NCBI GenBank assembly: GCA_947177755.1
Contig: CAMWVV010000003.1
Coordinates: 1 to 37,797, forward strand
Direction: 5' to 3'
Source: an uncultured Ruminococcus sp.
GTDB taxonomy: Bacteria; Bacillota; Clostridia; Oscillospirales; Ruminococcaceae
DNA: 37,797 bases
Both the position numbers and the translations under genes were made by a program. The number at the start of each line of letters is the position of its first letter. Positions within the stretch are counted from its first letter, which is position 1. Positions 1 through 9,303 of the stretch are shown in pieces. The notes beneath the pieces were generated by a model. That model saw only the letters and a list, made by a program, of their open reading frames with translations, searched no databases and had not been told where the DNA came from.

Positions 1-55
1 AACCTGTGACCCTCTGCTTGTAAGGCAGATGCTCTCCCAGCTGAGCTAAACCCCC
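1..55 (-). tRNA. tRNA-Val (anticodon UAC), 3' part cut by window edge
   Basis: Reverse complement reads GGGGGTTTAGCTCAGCTGGGAGAGCATCTGCCTTACAAGCAGAGGGTCACAGGTT: acceptor strand, TA-GCTC D arm, anticodon stem TCTGC/GCAGA with loop CTTACAA (anticodon TAC), start of T arm. Confidence 0.93.
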
Positions 56-98
56 ACACGCTTTATTTTGTTGTCGTCTGTTCTCTGACGACTATTAT

Positions 99-127
99 AT
101 TATATCACAACTTTTCTGATTTGTCAA
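99..127 (-). promoter_or_regulatory. sigma70-type promoter for the tRNA
   Basis: Minus strand TTGACA (122-127), 17 nt spacer, TATAAT (99-104). Confidence 0.8.
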
Positions 128-202
128 CCCTTTTTCAGAAATTTTTTCAGAAAATTTTTCAATACTTATTTGTGGCTTTATTTCGTTGAAAAATAAGGGA
201 GG

Positions 203-222
203 GAGGGTACTTCCGTACCCTC
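203..222 (-). terminator. hairpin downstream of EF-G-like gene
   Basis: GAGGGTAC-ttcc-GTACCCTC perfect stem just after the stop at 231. Confidence 0.6.
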
Positions 223-230
223 ATATAGAA

Positions 231-2312
231 TTAATTTTCTGAATTAACTGAAGAAATAACTTCTGTAAGAAGATTTGCGGGCAACTGTTCATAACGTTCA
301 AAGTTAAGTGTAAAGCTTCCGAGACCTCTTGTAACCTGACGGAGATAAAGTGCAAAATCATGCATTTCACGCATCGGCACTTCTGCCTGAATTGTTGTAA
401 CGCCATGCGAAACAGGTTCCATGCCAAGAACTCTGCCACGTCTTTTGTTGAGTTCGCCCATAATATCGCCTGTGTTATCGTCGGGAGCGGTTACTTTAAG
501 CTCGCCGACAGGTTCAAGCATAACAGGGTCAGCCTTACGCAGTCCATCCTTATAAGCGATTGAAGCGGCAGTCTTGAATGCCATTTCTGAAGAGTCAACA
601 GGGTGATAAGAACCATCCACCAGAATAGCTTTCAGACCAACAACGGGACAGCCTGCGAGTACACCCTTTTTAACGGAATCCTCAAGTCCTTTCTGTACAG
701 CAGGAAAATAATTCTTTGGAACTGCTCCGCCGAACACTTTTTCTTCAAAAACAAGTGTATCACTTACACAAGGCTCAAATTCAATCCATACATGACCATA
801 CTGACCATGACCGCCTGACTGTTTCTTGTGCTTGCCTTCAACCTTTACTTTCTTGCGTATTGTTTCCTTATACGCAATCTTCGGAACTGTGAGATTAACA
901 TCAACGCCGAATTTATTTTTAAGTTTTGCAGCGGCAATTTCAATGTGCTGTTCACCCAAACCGCTGAGAATCTGCTCTTTTGTGTTTTCGTCCTGAATGT
1001 ATGTTAAAGTAGGGTCTTCTTCCGTAATTCTCTGCATACTTGTCGAAATCTTTGCTTCATCGCCCTGTGCCTTTGCTTTTACCGCCATTGAATAGCAAGG
1101 TTTCGGGAAAGTCATGGGTGCAAATTCAACAATTCTTGAAACATCTGAAAGCGTATCGCCTGTATTTGCTGAAATCTTCGATGCCACCACAATTTCACCT
1201 GCTGATGCACTTGAAACTTCCGTCTGTTTCTTTCCGCAGAGAGTACAGAGCTTACCGATTTTTTCGGTGTTTCCTGTTGAGGAATTAACAACTTCACTAT
1301 TTGAGGAAAGTTTTCCTGACATAACACGGATAAACGACATCTTACCCACAAATGCGTCTGCAACAGTCTTGAATACATAGGCGGAAAGCGGTTCGGAATC
1401 ATCACACTTTATTTCTTCAACGTCCTTTGATGGCTTGTAAGCCTCCGCAGAATAAACTTCATTAGGAGCGGGGAGAAGAAGTTCAATCTCTTTAAGAAGC
1501 ATATCAATTCCTGCAAGTTCGGTTGCGGAAGTACATACGACAGGGGTAATAATGCCACGGTTCATACCGTCATGAATACCGTCAATAAGTTCTTTCTGAG
1601 TAAATTCCTCACCCTCGAAAAACTTTTCCATAAGTTCATCTGAAGTTTCGGCAACGGCTTCTGAAACGGCGGCAATAAGTCCGTCAATACGATACTCAAA
1701 CTTTTCGGAGATTTCAGCCGTCGGCATATCGGTTTCAACGGCATTTCCCTTTGAGTCGTATTTATATGCTTTCATTTCTATCAGATTAACGTATGAAACA
1801 ATTTTGCCGTCGCTTATAACAGGAACTACAACAGGGCATACCGTAGGACCGAAAACCGTTTTAAGTTCTGTGAGGACATTAAAGAAATTAGCGTCCTTGT
1901 CGTCAATTTTGGTGACAACAAACATCTTTGATTTGCCTTGGTTTACTGCCTCATCATAGGCTTTTTTAGCTCCTACCTTTACACCCGACTTTGCTGAAAC
2001 CGTAATCATGACAGTATCAGACGCACGGATTCCTTCAACCATTTCAGCGGCGAAATCAAAAAGTCCAGGGGTATCAAGAAGATTGATTCTATAGTCATTA
2101 TATTCAAACGACGCGAGAGATGTTCCTATTGAAATACCTCTTTTTATTTCTTCGGGGTCGTAATCACAGACGGTTGTACCGTCAGCAGTTTTACCAAGAC
2201 GGTCGGAAGCTCCTGCCTTATACAGAAGAGCTTCTGCGAGAGAAGTTTTGCCTGAACCGTTATGACCGGCAAATGCAATGTTTTTTATTTTAGTAACATC
2301 GTAAGTTTTCAT
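231..2312 (-). CDS. elongation factor G-like protein (translational GTPase family EF-G paralog)
   Basis: MKTYDVTKIKNIAFAGHNGSGKTSLAEALL (G1), DTPGLFDF (G3), TKIDD (G4), EF-G domain IV/V-like C-terminus (GELNKRRGRVLGME). Start moved to 2312 because the ORF-track start at 2363 overlaps the -10 box; CTCCT (RBS) at about 2321. Confidence 0.92.
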   Translation of the reverse strand: MKTYDVTKIKNIAFAGHNGSGKTSLAEALLYKAGASDRLGKTADGTTVCDYDPEEIKRGISIGTSLASFEYNDYRINLLDTPGLFDFAAEMVEGIRASDTVMITVSAKSGVKVGAKKAYDEAVNQGKSKMFVVTKIDDKDANFFNVLTELKTVFGPTVCPVVVPVISDGKIVSYVNLIEMKAYKYDSKGNAVETDMPTAEISEKFEYRIDGLIAAVSEAVAETSDELMEKFFEGEEFTQKELIDGIHDGMNRGIITPVVCTSATELAGIDMLLKEIELLLPAPNEVYSAEAYKPSKDVEEIKCDDSEPLSAYVFKTVADAFVGKMSFIRVMSGKLSSNSEVVNSSTGNTEKIGKLCTLCGKKQTEVSSASAGEIVVASKISANTGDTLSDVSRIVEFAPMTFPKPCYSMAVKAKAQGDEAKISTSMQRITEEDPTLTYIQDENTKEQILSGLGEQHIEIAAAKLKNKFGVDVNLTVPKIAYKETIRKKVKVEGKHKKQSGGHGQYGHVWIEFEPCVSDTLVFEEKVFGGAVPKNYFPAVQKGLEDSVKKGVLAGCPVVGLKAILVDGSYHPVDSSEMAFKTAASIAYKDGLRKADPVMLEPVGELKVTAPDDNTGDIMGELNKRRGRVLGMEPVSHGVTTIQAEVPMREMHDFALYLRQVTRGLGSFTLNFERYEQLPANLLTEVISSVNSEN

Positions 2313-2362
2313 AGTATATTCTCCTCTAAAATTGATTGTCGCAGTACAAACTGCATGAGACA

Positions 2363-2391
2363 ATTATATAACATTTTTGTACAAATTGCAA
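2363..2391 (-). promoter_or_regulatory. promoter of EF-G-like gene
   Basis: Minus strand TTGCAA (2386-2391), 17 nt, TATAAT (2363-2368). Confidence 0.6.
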
Positions 2392-2434
2392 TAGAAGAAA
2401 ATATTTTCTACATTTTATATCATTAACAAGGCAA

Positions 2435-3961
2435 TTATTTGTTGAGATTGCACAATAATTTATCATCCGTAAATCTGAAAGATTTAACCTGACTGAATCC
2501 GACGAATATTCCGAAGTATGCCAGCCCCCAAAGAATCACAAAAAATATTATTTCGGGTATTTTTTCACCGTCTGCACCGACAAGCCGTGTAATAAGTTCA
2601 ACTGCTCCCATAGTCAGAAAAGCATATATAACAGGAACTGCTATTATTTTAAAAGGTCTGAAAGGAGTTTCGGTATATTTCATTATTTTAATGAATCTTG
2701 CACAGTTTCCTATAACGTTACTTGCATAATAAGATGCCACTATACCATAAAAGCTGAATTTCGGCACAAATATAAGTACAACAGAAATTCTCACAGCATA
2801 TTCCGCAAGATAATTAAGTGAAGAAAATCCCTGTAAACCCATACCCTTTATAAGTGCCTCAAGAATAATTTCCATATAGATAAACGGCACAACAGGGGCG
2901 ATAATTGTAATCATTTTTCCTGCGAGTTCACCACCGCCGAGAAGTTCACCTATATTGTCGCCGAATTTCATTAAAACCGCTGAAGCAAATATTGCAAACA
3001 CAAGCGTATACTGTGTAAGACGTGATGTAAGACTTTTAATGCGTTCCTTGTTTCCTGAAGCTGTGGCACGTGCCGATTCACTTACTATAATTCCTGACAT
3101 GGAACACAGCACCACCGACGGAAAAAACAGTGTAGGTATTACAATAGCCTCAAATATTCCGAAACGGCTTAAAGCCTCGTTTACCGAATCACCACTTTGT
3201 CTCAGACACATGGGAATCAATGCGTCATTTGTACTGCTGAGTGCAGAAGTCAGAATACTTCCGCCCATTATAGGAAAAGCAAAAGCCATGTACTTTCTGA
3301 AATTAAGTGAACATCTTCCCGTACATTTTTCATGTGATTTTAAATATACAAAAAGACAGTAGACAAGTGAAAAAATATTGCCTGCAATTATTCCGAATAT
3401 CATGATACGACAGACTGAATGTTCGTCGGGATTTGTTGCAGAAAGCGTCATAATAATTATTACCAGTGATTTTATAATAAATTCAATTATGTCACCTGCT
3501 GCGGAAACCGAAGCTTTTCGGCAGGCGTTGAAATATCCCTTGAAACACGACGACACCGCCCCCGAAATCAGAGCCAGCGGCATGAATCTTATAGCTTCCT
3601 CCATACTTGCACCGCTGAAAAACTTACTGCTTAAAGGTTCGGCGAATATAAACAGTACTGCCGAAACTGTAATACTCAGCATAAGACAGAGTTTTATACC
3701 GTGTGCAAGAATCTTATTCGGATTGGAGTGTGTTTTTCCCATTTCCTCCGAAACAAGACGACTGGTACACAAAAAAGCATTGCCATTTGATAATATTCCG
3801 GCAAGTCCTAAAAACGACCCTGTAAGTGACAGAATACCGATAGCTTCCGCACCGAGCTGTTTAGTGATAAATACATTTAACAAAAGTGCCGCCGTATCAA
3901 GAAATAACTGCATAAAGGTGAGCAGTACAGTATCTCTTACCAACCTGTTTTTAAAAAACAT
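2435..3961 (-). CDS. polysaccharide flippase / MATE-like (SpoVB-type) multi-spanning membrane protein
   Basis: MFFKNRLVRDTVLLTFMQLFLDTAALLLNVFITKQLGAEAIGILSL..., repeated hydrophobic helices typical of MOP-superfamily flippases; RBS GGAGG upstream of 3961. Confidence 0.8.
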   Translation of the reverse strand: MFFKNRLVRDTVLLTFMQLFLDTAALLLNVFITKQLGAEAIGILSLTGSFLGLAGILSNGNAFLCTSRLVSEEMGKTHSNPNKILAHGIKLCLMLSITVSAVLFIFAEPLSSKFFSGASMEEAIRFMPLALISGAVSSCFKGYFNACRKASVSAAGDIIEFIIKSLVIIIMTLSATNPDEHSVCRIMIFGIIAGNIFSLVYCLFVYLKSHEKCTGRCSLNFRKYMAFAFPIMGGSILTSALSSTNDALIPMCLRQSGDSVNEALSRFGIFEAIVIPTLFFPSVVLCSMSGIIVSESARATASGNKERIKSLTSRLTQYTLVFAIFASAVLMKFGDNIGELLGGGELAGKMITIIAPVVPFIYMEIILEALIKGMGLQGFSSLNYLAEYAVRISVVLIFVPKFSFYGIVASYYASNVIGNCARFIKIMKYTETPFRPFKIIAVPVIYAFLTMGAVELITRLVGADGEKIPEIIFFVILWGLAYFGIFVGFSQVKSFRFTDDKLLCNLNK

Positions 3962-4165
3962 AACTTCCTCCCCGTTTTCTGATATAGTACATTCTATGGG
4001 GGAAGTCCGCATTTAATGACAAAAATCATACGCAACCGTAATTTTCTCCGAAATACCGCAAAAAGCAACCGTCAGTTGACAAATTGCAAAGTCTGATTGA
4101 TTGCTTTTTCCGTATGTGTATGGTAGAATGATTACAGTAAAAAAATTCACAGGAGGTACATTTAT

Positions 4166-5131
4166 ATGATACTCGCAGACAAAATTATTGAACTCAGAAA
4201 AAAGGCAGGAATGTCTCAGGACGAACTCGCCGAACAGATGGACGTAAGTCGTCAGTCCGTCTCAAAGTGGGAGGGCGCACAGTCTGTTCCCGACCTTAGC
4301 AAGATACTTAAACTTTCACAGATTTTCGGAGTTTCCACCGACTACTTATTAAAAGATGATTTTTCCGAACCTGCTCCGGAAGTTTCTGAAACTCTCACAG
4401 ACAGCAAACCACTCCGCCGTGTCTCAATGGAAGAAGCTAACAGGTTTCTTGCGGTGAACGCACGTTCAGCATTTAAAACGGCTTTGGGTGTGGCACTCTG
4501 TATACTTTCGGTTGTCCCTGCGAGTATATTCGACAGTGCAACTTTCAACAAACTTACTGATATTGTCTCAACAACTTTAATGTTTCTTATGGTTGCAATA
4601 GCAGTCGGACTTTTCATTTCAGCAGGTGCGGACAAAAAGCCTTTCAGCTATCTCATAAAAGAAGGTATAGACACGGTTTACGGCGTTGACGGAATGTTAA
4701 GGGAAAAGCAGTCAAGATTCTCCGTCGCACACACAAGAGATTTAATTATAGGTGTGTCAATGTGCATACTTTCAGTAATTCCTTCAACAATACTTGACGA
4801 AATATTCGATTATAACAACTTTGCCTCTAATGTCGGCACAGGTATGCTTTTCTTAATGGTAGCAGGTGGAGTATTTTTAATAGTCCGTACTAACTCAACG
4901 AAAAAGGGATTTTCAAAACTACTTGAAGAAGACAGATTCACACGTGAAAGAAAAGAACGTCAACACACAGGAGTGGGAAATATTACCGGTTATTACTGGC
5001 TTATTGTTCTTGCCGGATTCTTTGCATACAGCTTTATAACATTCGACTGGGGAAACAGCTGGATTATATTAGTTATCGCTTCAATACTTACTCCCGTGGT
5101 TTACGGAATAGAAAAGAAAATCAAACAATAA
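4166..5131 (+). CDS. XRE-family helix-turn-helix regulator with C-terminal membrane segments
   Basis: IIELRKKAGMSQDELAEQMDVSRQSVSKWEGAQSVPDLSKILKLSQIFGVSTDYLL HTH_3 domain; several hydrophobic segments after about residue 100; AGGAGG RBS. Confidence 0.9.
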   Translation: MILADKIIELRKKAGMSQDELAEQMDVSRQSVSKWEGAQSVPDLSKILKLSQIFGVSTDYLLKDDFSEPAPEVSETLTDSKPLRRVSMEEANRFLAVNARSAFKTALGVALCILSVVPASIFDSATFNKLTDIVSTTLMFLMVAIAVGLFISAGADKKPFSYLIKEGIDTVYGVDGMLREKQSRFSVAHTRDLIIGVSMCILSVIPSTILDEIFDYNNFASNVGTGMLFLMVAGGVFLIVRTNSTKKGFSKLLEEDRFTRERKERQHTGVGNITGYYWLIVLAGFFAYSFITFDWGNSWIILVIASILTPVVYGIEKKIKQ

Positions 5132-5137
5132 TAAATA

Positions 5138-5163
5138 AAAGGGACTGTAAAAAGTCCCTTTTA
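5138..5163 (+). terminator. rho-independent terminator, probably bidirectional
   Basis: AAAGGGACT-gtaaaa-AGTCCCTTT between convergent genes. Confidence 0.85.
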
Positions 5164-5907
5164 CTATTTATTCAGAAGTCTTTCTATCATGACTTTTCTG
5201 CAATCCTTTTCAAGCTTGTCGTCGAGTTTGGCAAGTTTTATAAGATTATCTGACTTTCTGTTAATACAATAACTAATCATATAGTCGGAAATTTCGGGAT
5301 TCTTTGCAAGCATAGGACCATGCAGATAAGTCGCTATGACGTTCTTTTCAAAATATCCCTCTGCACTGCTCTTTGAACAGTTACCGTTGCCATAGAGTAC
5401 AGAACCGAAAGGATTTTTTACACCCTGAGTTTGTCCGCCGTGATTCTCAAAGCCGACTACTTTTACGGGCTTTCCGGTAATTTCAGTTCTTATGACGATA
5501 TTTCCTATACAACGCTTTTTACGGCTTGACGGTGCAATTGTGAAATAATCAAACAGTCCGAGACCCTTTATTTCGTTTCCGTCTGCATCACGGTAATACT
5601 TTCCCATAAGCTGATAACCTCCGCATATGAGAAAAAGAAAAGTACCGTTTTTATAAGCCTTTCTGATGCCGTCACGGCACTTTATAAGGTCGGCGGATAT
5701 GTGCTGTTGTTCGAGGTCTGCACCACCGCCGATATATATCATATCATATTCAGGAAAATAAGGCATATTGTCCCCTGCCGAATACTTTTCAATTATACAT
5801 TCAATATTACGCTTTTTACAGCGGTATTTCAGGATTTCCATGTTTCCGCTGTCACCGTATAGGTCAAGCATATCGGCGTACATATGGAGAATTTTTATTT
5901 TACTCAT
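5164..5907 (-). CDS. gatD: lipid II isoglutaminyl synthase glutamine amidotransferase subunit GatD
   Basis: MSKIKILHMYADMLDLYGDSGNMEILKYRCKKRNIE..., CobB/CobQ-like GATase with LFLICGGYQLMG nucleophile; overlaps upstream MurT gene. Confidence 0.88.
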   Translation of the reverse strand: MSKIKILHMYADMLDLYGDSGNMEILKYRCKKRNIECIIEKYSAGDNMPYFPEYDMIYIGGGADLEQQHISADLIKCRDGIRKAYKNGTFLFLICGGYQLMGKYYRDADGNEIKGLGLFDYFTIAPSSRKKRCIGNIVIRTEITGKPVKVVGFENHGGQTQGVKNPFGSVLYGNGNCSKSSAEGYFEKNVIATYLHGPMLAKNPEISDYMISYCINRKSDNLIKLAKLDDKLEKDCRKVMIERLLNK

Positions 5908-7240
5908 TGTTTTTTCCTCCGTTCTCCGAATAACGTTTAAGTGCCTGTCTCGTCGGCTGGACGGCGGTATAGTTGGCAATGACAAATTTTCTGCCCTCTG
6001 TGCGTGCAAGCTCCGCAACAGCATCATCAAGGTCGGGACAGACTGTTATTTTAGCAGGGTCATAACCTGAGCATTTTATTCTTACTGCAATATCATATGC
6101 TCTTGTACCAGAAGTCACAACTCTTGTAACACGTTCAAATATGCTGAAATTTATGTCCCATATCCAAGAAACGTCAAGACCGTCGGCTATATTATCATTC
6201 AGCACAAATAACAATTCCTTTTCGCCGTTCATTTCGTTCATAACACGCAGGGTCATATTTGCACCTACGGGATTTTTTGCAAGGTTAAGGGTTGCTTTTC
6301 TGTCGCCTAACATGAAATTTTCCATGCGTCCGTTGTTGACGGTATACGTGGAAATAACGCCGTTCGTTATGCCCTGCTTTATTTTATAGAGTTTTGAAAC
6401 AGACGCAACAGCAGTCATATTATAGACATTATAAATGCTGTTGAGTTTCGGGGAATACTTATGACCGTCAGCCGTGAAAACAGGCTTTTCGAGGTCAATT
6501 TTACTTGCTGTTACATACGGCTCGTAATTGCCGAAACCGCAGTTTCTGCATATAAATTTTCCTATGTGAGAATACTGATAATATTCATATTCAAGCGGTT
6601 CACTGCAAAACGGACAGAAATGTCCCTCAGAGGCTTCAAAAATCTTATCCGTAGCAAATTTATATGGTTCTGCATGAAAATACCTGACGTTTTTATTTTT
6701 CGGATTTGCACGTCCTAAACGGGCGGTGTTGGGGTCGTCGCCGTTGAGAATAAGATTTCCGTCAAAAGTCTTACAGAAACTGTTTACTTTATTAATAAGC
6801 GTTTCCATTTCGCCATTACGGTCAAGCTGGTCACGGAAGAAGTTCAGGACAACAAGCGTTTCAAGTTTCATCTGTGAGTAGACAACGGGTATATGGGATT
6901 CGTCAGTTTCAAGAATGAGATAATCAGCCTTTACCCGTCCCGACATATCGCAGTGACGAAGCAACAGCGAACATATACCGGTATCAAGGTTATTTCCCTC
7001 ACGGTTTATAATTATCTTCTTACCGCTCTTTTCAAAAAGCTGTGCAATGCAGTTTGTGACGGAAGTCTTGCCGTTCGTTCCCGTAACTGCAATAATCGGA
7101 CATTCAACCTTGAAAATCGAACAGCATTTCTGTCCCGACAAGTGCCACAGAATAATCCCAGGGAGATTGCCCGCATTTCTGCCGAGCAGATTAAGAATTT
7201 TTACAATTATTTTTCCTGTTAATATTAATAATCTTTTCAA
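5900..7240 (-). CDS. murT: lipid II isoglutaminyl synthase subunit MurT
   Basis: Mur ligase motif AVTGTNGKTSVTNCIAQLFE, CPFC...CRNC zinc ribbon, MurT C-terminal domain; TTG start at 7240 preceded by GGAGG. Confidence 0.9.
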   Translation of the reverse strand: MKRLLILTGKIIVKILNLLGRNAGNLPGIILWHLSGQKCCSIFKVECPIIAVTGTNGKTSVTNCIAQLFEKSGKKIIINREGNNLDTGICSLLLRHCDMSGRVKADYLILETDESHIPVVYSQMKLETLVVLNFFRDQLDRNGEMETLINKVNSFCKTFDGNLILNGDDPNTARLGRANPKNKNVRYFHAEPYKFATDKIFEASEGHFCPFCSEPLEYEYYQYSHIGKFICRNCGFGNYEPYVTASKIDLEKPVFTADGHKYSPKLNSIYNVYNMTAVASVSKLYKIKQGITNGVISTYTVNNGRMENFMLGDRKATLNLAKNPVGANMTLRVMNEMNGEKELLFVLNDNIADGLDVSWIWDINFSIFERVTRVVTSGTRAYDIAVRIKCSGYDPAKITVCPDLDDAVAELARTEGRKFVIANYTAVQPTRQALKRYSENGGKNNE

Positions 7241-7268
7241 TTCAAATCCTCCGTTTTATTTTTTTATA

Positions 7269-7297
7269 ATTATAGCAGAGATTACGCAGAATGTCAA
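7269..7297 (-). promoter_or_regulatory. murT-gatD promoter
   Basis: Minus strand TTGACA (7292-7297), 17 nt, TATAAT (7269-7274). Confidence 0.85.
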
Positions 7298-7305
7298 ACA
7301 CAAAC

Positions 7306-7334
7306 TTGACATATATATTATAATGTGGTATAAT
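7306..7334 (+). promoter_or_regulatory. uppP promoter
   Basis: TTGACA (7306-7311), 17 nt, TATAAT (7329-7334). Confidence 0.87.
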
Positions 7335-7369
7335 TTCAGCTATAAAGCAAAAGAAAGGATTTTTTTACA

Positions 7370-8227
7370 ATGGATTTTATTGAAGTACTTAAAGCCGTCG
7401 TACTGGGCATAGTCGAAGGCATAACAGAATGGCTTCCCATAAGCAGTACGGGACATCTGATACTCGTCGATGAGTTTCTTAAACTAAACGAAACAGACGA
7501 TTTCAAGGAGATGTTTGACGTTGTAATTCAGCTTGGTGCGATTATGGCAGTGGTGCTGATTTTCTGGAAAAAACTTTTTCCGTTCGGCAAGGAAAACAAC
7601 CCTCACCCACTAAGCAAGGACGGCTTCGGAGCGTATGTCAAGACAGATATTTTTCAGATGTGGTTCAAGGTTCTTGTGGCGTGCGTACCTGCTGCCGTAA
7701 TCGGACTGCTTTTTGATGAAAAATTCAACGAACTTTTCTATAACCCGTGGACTGTTGCAATTGCACTGATAGTATTCGGTATAGCGTTCATAATCGTCGA
7801 AAACTGGAACAAGGGCAGAACTTCCAAAGTAAACACCATTGACGACCTCACCTATAAAATGGCTCTTATTATAGGCGTATTTCAGCTTATAGCGGCGGTT
7901 TTCCCAGGCACTTCACGCTCAGGTGCTACAATAGTAGGTGCTTTGCTGATAGGCATTTCAAGAACCGTGGCGGCTGAATTTACATTCTATCTTGCCGTTC
8001 CTGTAATGTTCGGTGCAAGTCTGCTGAAAATCATCAAGTACGACGGCGGATTCACAAGCCAGCAAATTATGATACTTGTTACAGGTATGGTTATAGCTTT
8101 TGTAGTATCAGTCTTTGTAATAAAGTTCCTCATGGACTACATAAAAAAACACGATTTCAAGGTTTTCGGCTGGTACAGAATCATTCTCGGTGCATTGGTA
8201 CTGCTCTACTTTGCACTCGTTAAATAA
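7370..8227 (+). CDS. uppP: undecaprenyl-diphosphatase UppP/BacA
   Basis: MDFIEVLKAVVLGIVEGITEWLPISSTGHLILVDEFL and FPGTSRSGATIVGALLIG, signature motifs of BacA. Confidence 0.97.
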   Translation: MDFIEVLKAVVLGIVEGITEWLPISSTGHLILVDEFLKLNETDDFKEMFDVVIQLGAIMAVVLIFWKKLFPFGKENNPHPLSKDGFGAYVKTDIFQMWFKVLVACVPAAVIGLLFDEKFNELFYNPWTVAIALIVFGIAFIIVENWNKGRTSKVNTIDDLTYKMALIIGVFQLIAAVFPGTSRSGATIVGALLIGISRTVAAEFTFYLAVPVMFGASLLKIIKYDGGFTSQQIMILVTGMVIAFVVSVFVIKFLMDYIKKHDFKVFGWYRIILGALVLLYFALVK

Positions 8228-8234
8228 AAATACG

Positions 8235-8264
8235 GCACTTTCGGTAAAACGAAAGTGCTTTTTT
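8235..8264 (+). terminator. rho-independent terminator of uppP
   Basis: GCACTTTCG-gtaaaa-CGAAAGTGC followed by a T tract. Confidence 0.9.
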
Positions 8265-8265
8265 G

Positions 8266-8294
8266 TTGACATTTCTATTTGTACATGATATAAT
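8266..8294 (+). promoter_or_regulatory. promoter of three-gene cassette
   Basis: TTGACA (8266-8271), 17 nt, TATAAT (8289-8294). Confidence 0.85.
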
Positions 8295-8321
8295 TTACTA
8301 AAACAATCAAAGGAGAAATCT

Positions 8322-8600
8322 ATGCTTGCTTATTATTACTATCCTTTTTCCGATAATCATAATTTCACAGAATATACAAGAAATGATTTAACGAATCCCT
8401 CAAAAGTCGAGGAACTTTTTGATTACTGTCAGATTCTTGAATCGTATATCACAAAATCAGGCTGGGAATTTTTAATTAGTTATTATGGTTATGAAAAACT
8501 TTATGAAATTGACAAAAAAAGCGGTTGGTTCGATGCTGAAACACTGAACGATTATATATTATATGTTCAGTCAGATATGAACAGCCATACAGGAGATTAA
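8322..8600 (+). CDS. hypothetical protein, 92 aa
   Basis: Open frame with upstream AAAGGAGA RBS and consensus promoter; no family recognised. Confidence 0.7.
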   Translation: MLAYYYYPFSDNHNFTEYTRNDLTNPSKVEELFDYCQILESYITKSGWEFLISYYGYEKLYEIDKKSGWFDAETLNDYILYVQSDMNSHTGD

Positions 8601-8601
8601 T

Positions 8602-8949
8602 ATGAATAATAACGATTTCAGACAGCATTGTATAAATATTCTGCATGAAGCAGGTGTAGACGATTATGAAAAACGTATTTATATTGTCAATCCTATAATT
8701 GAAAAAAACAAACCCTATAATTCTTGTGATGACATTATGAGGCTTGTTATACTTCCTGAAACAAGAAAATGTACATTTAAAGGTATGATAGGTCTATTCA
8801 CTATATTTGAGGGCTATTATCCGTGCTGGATTGACGTGAGTATTACAGAAAATAATATTGAAATGGACACCAGTCTACGTATGCGGAAATTAAAAAATAC
8901 AAAAAATATCGGCGAAAACCACCCGTTCAGAATAAAGGTGATAAAATGA
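8602..8949 (+). CDS. hypothetical protein, 115 aa
   Basis: Starts 2 nt after previous stop, overlaps next start (ATGA); no family recognised. Confidence 0.72.
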   Translation: MNNNDFRQHCINILHEAGVDDYEKRIYIVNPIIEKNKPYNSCDDIMRLVILPETRKCTFKGMIGLFTIFEGYYPCWIDVSITENNIEMDTSLRMRKLKNTKNIGENHPFRIKVIK

Positions 8950-9287
8950 AAAACGGAAAACGTTACAGACAATACAAGGCACGAATCAGAAAATTAAGCA
9001 GATACGGCACAATGTTATTTTCAGTATGTAAGAATTGCAACGGAAACAATACATTATATTATGACAGGTTTGACGCTGTATACTGTCTTTTCTGTGATGA
9101 ATGGCTTGAAGAAGCCTGCGGAGACCCTTCGTGTCCGTATTGTTCAAAAAGACCTGCCACGCCGTCTGAGGCTTTTTTCAATGAGAAAATACAATATGAC
9201 AGTTACAGAAAAGATAATCTCCGCATAAAGTACCAAAGCAGGTACTTCGGAAAACTCAAACACGAAACAAAAGCCCGAGAAAATTAA
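8946..9287 (+). CDS. small zinc-ribbon-like protein, 113 aa
   Basis: CKNC-x16-CLFC and CGDPSCPYC cysteine clusters; 4-nt overlap with upstream ORF. Confidence 0.75.
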   Translation: MKNGKRYRQYKARIRKLSRYGTMLFSVCKNCNGNNTLYYDRFDAVYCLFCDEWLEEACGDPSCPYCSKRPATPSEAFFNEKIQYDSYRKDNLRIKYQSRYFGKLKHETKAREN

Positions 9288-9302
9288 TTCTCAGGCTTTT
9301 TT
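9271..9302 (+). terminator. terminator overlapping the 3' end of the cassette
   Basis: AAGCCCGAGAA-aattaa-TTCTCAGGCTTTTTTG (one mismatch). Confidence 0.8.
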
Positions 9303-9303
9303 G

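Noticed and set aside
3378-4016. 212-aa plus-strand ORF opposite the flippase gene
   Set aside because: Antisense shadow of a well-supported membrane protein gene; no RBS or family similarity recognised. Same for 2955..3362 +.
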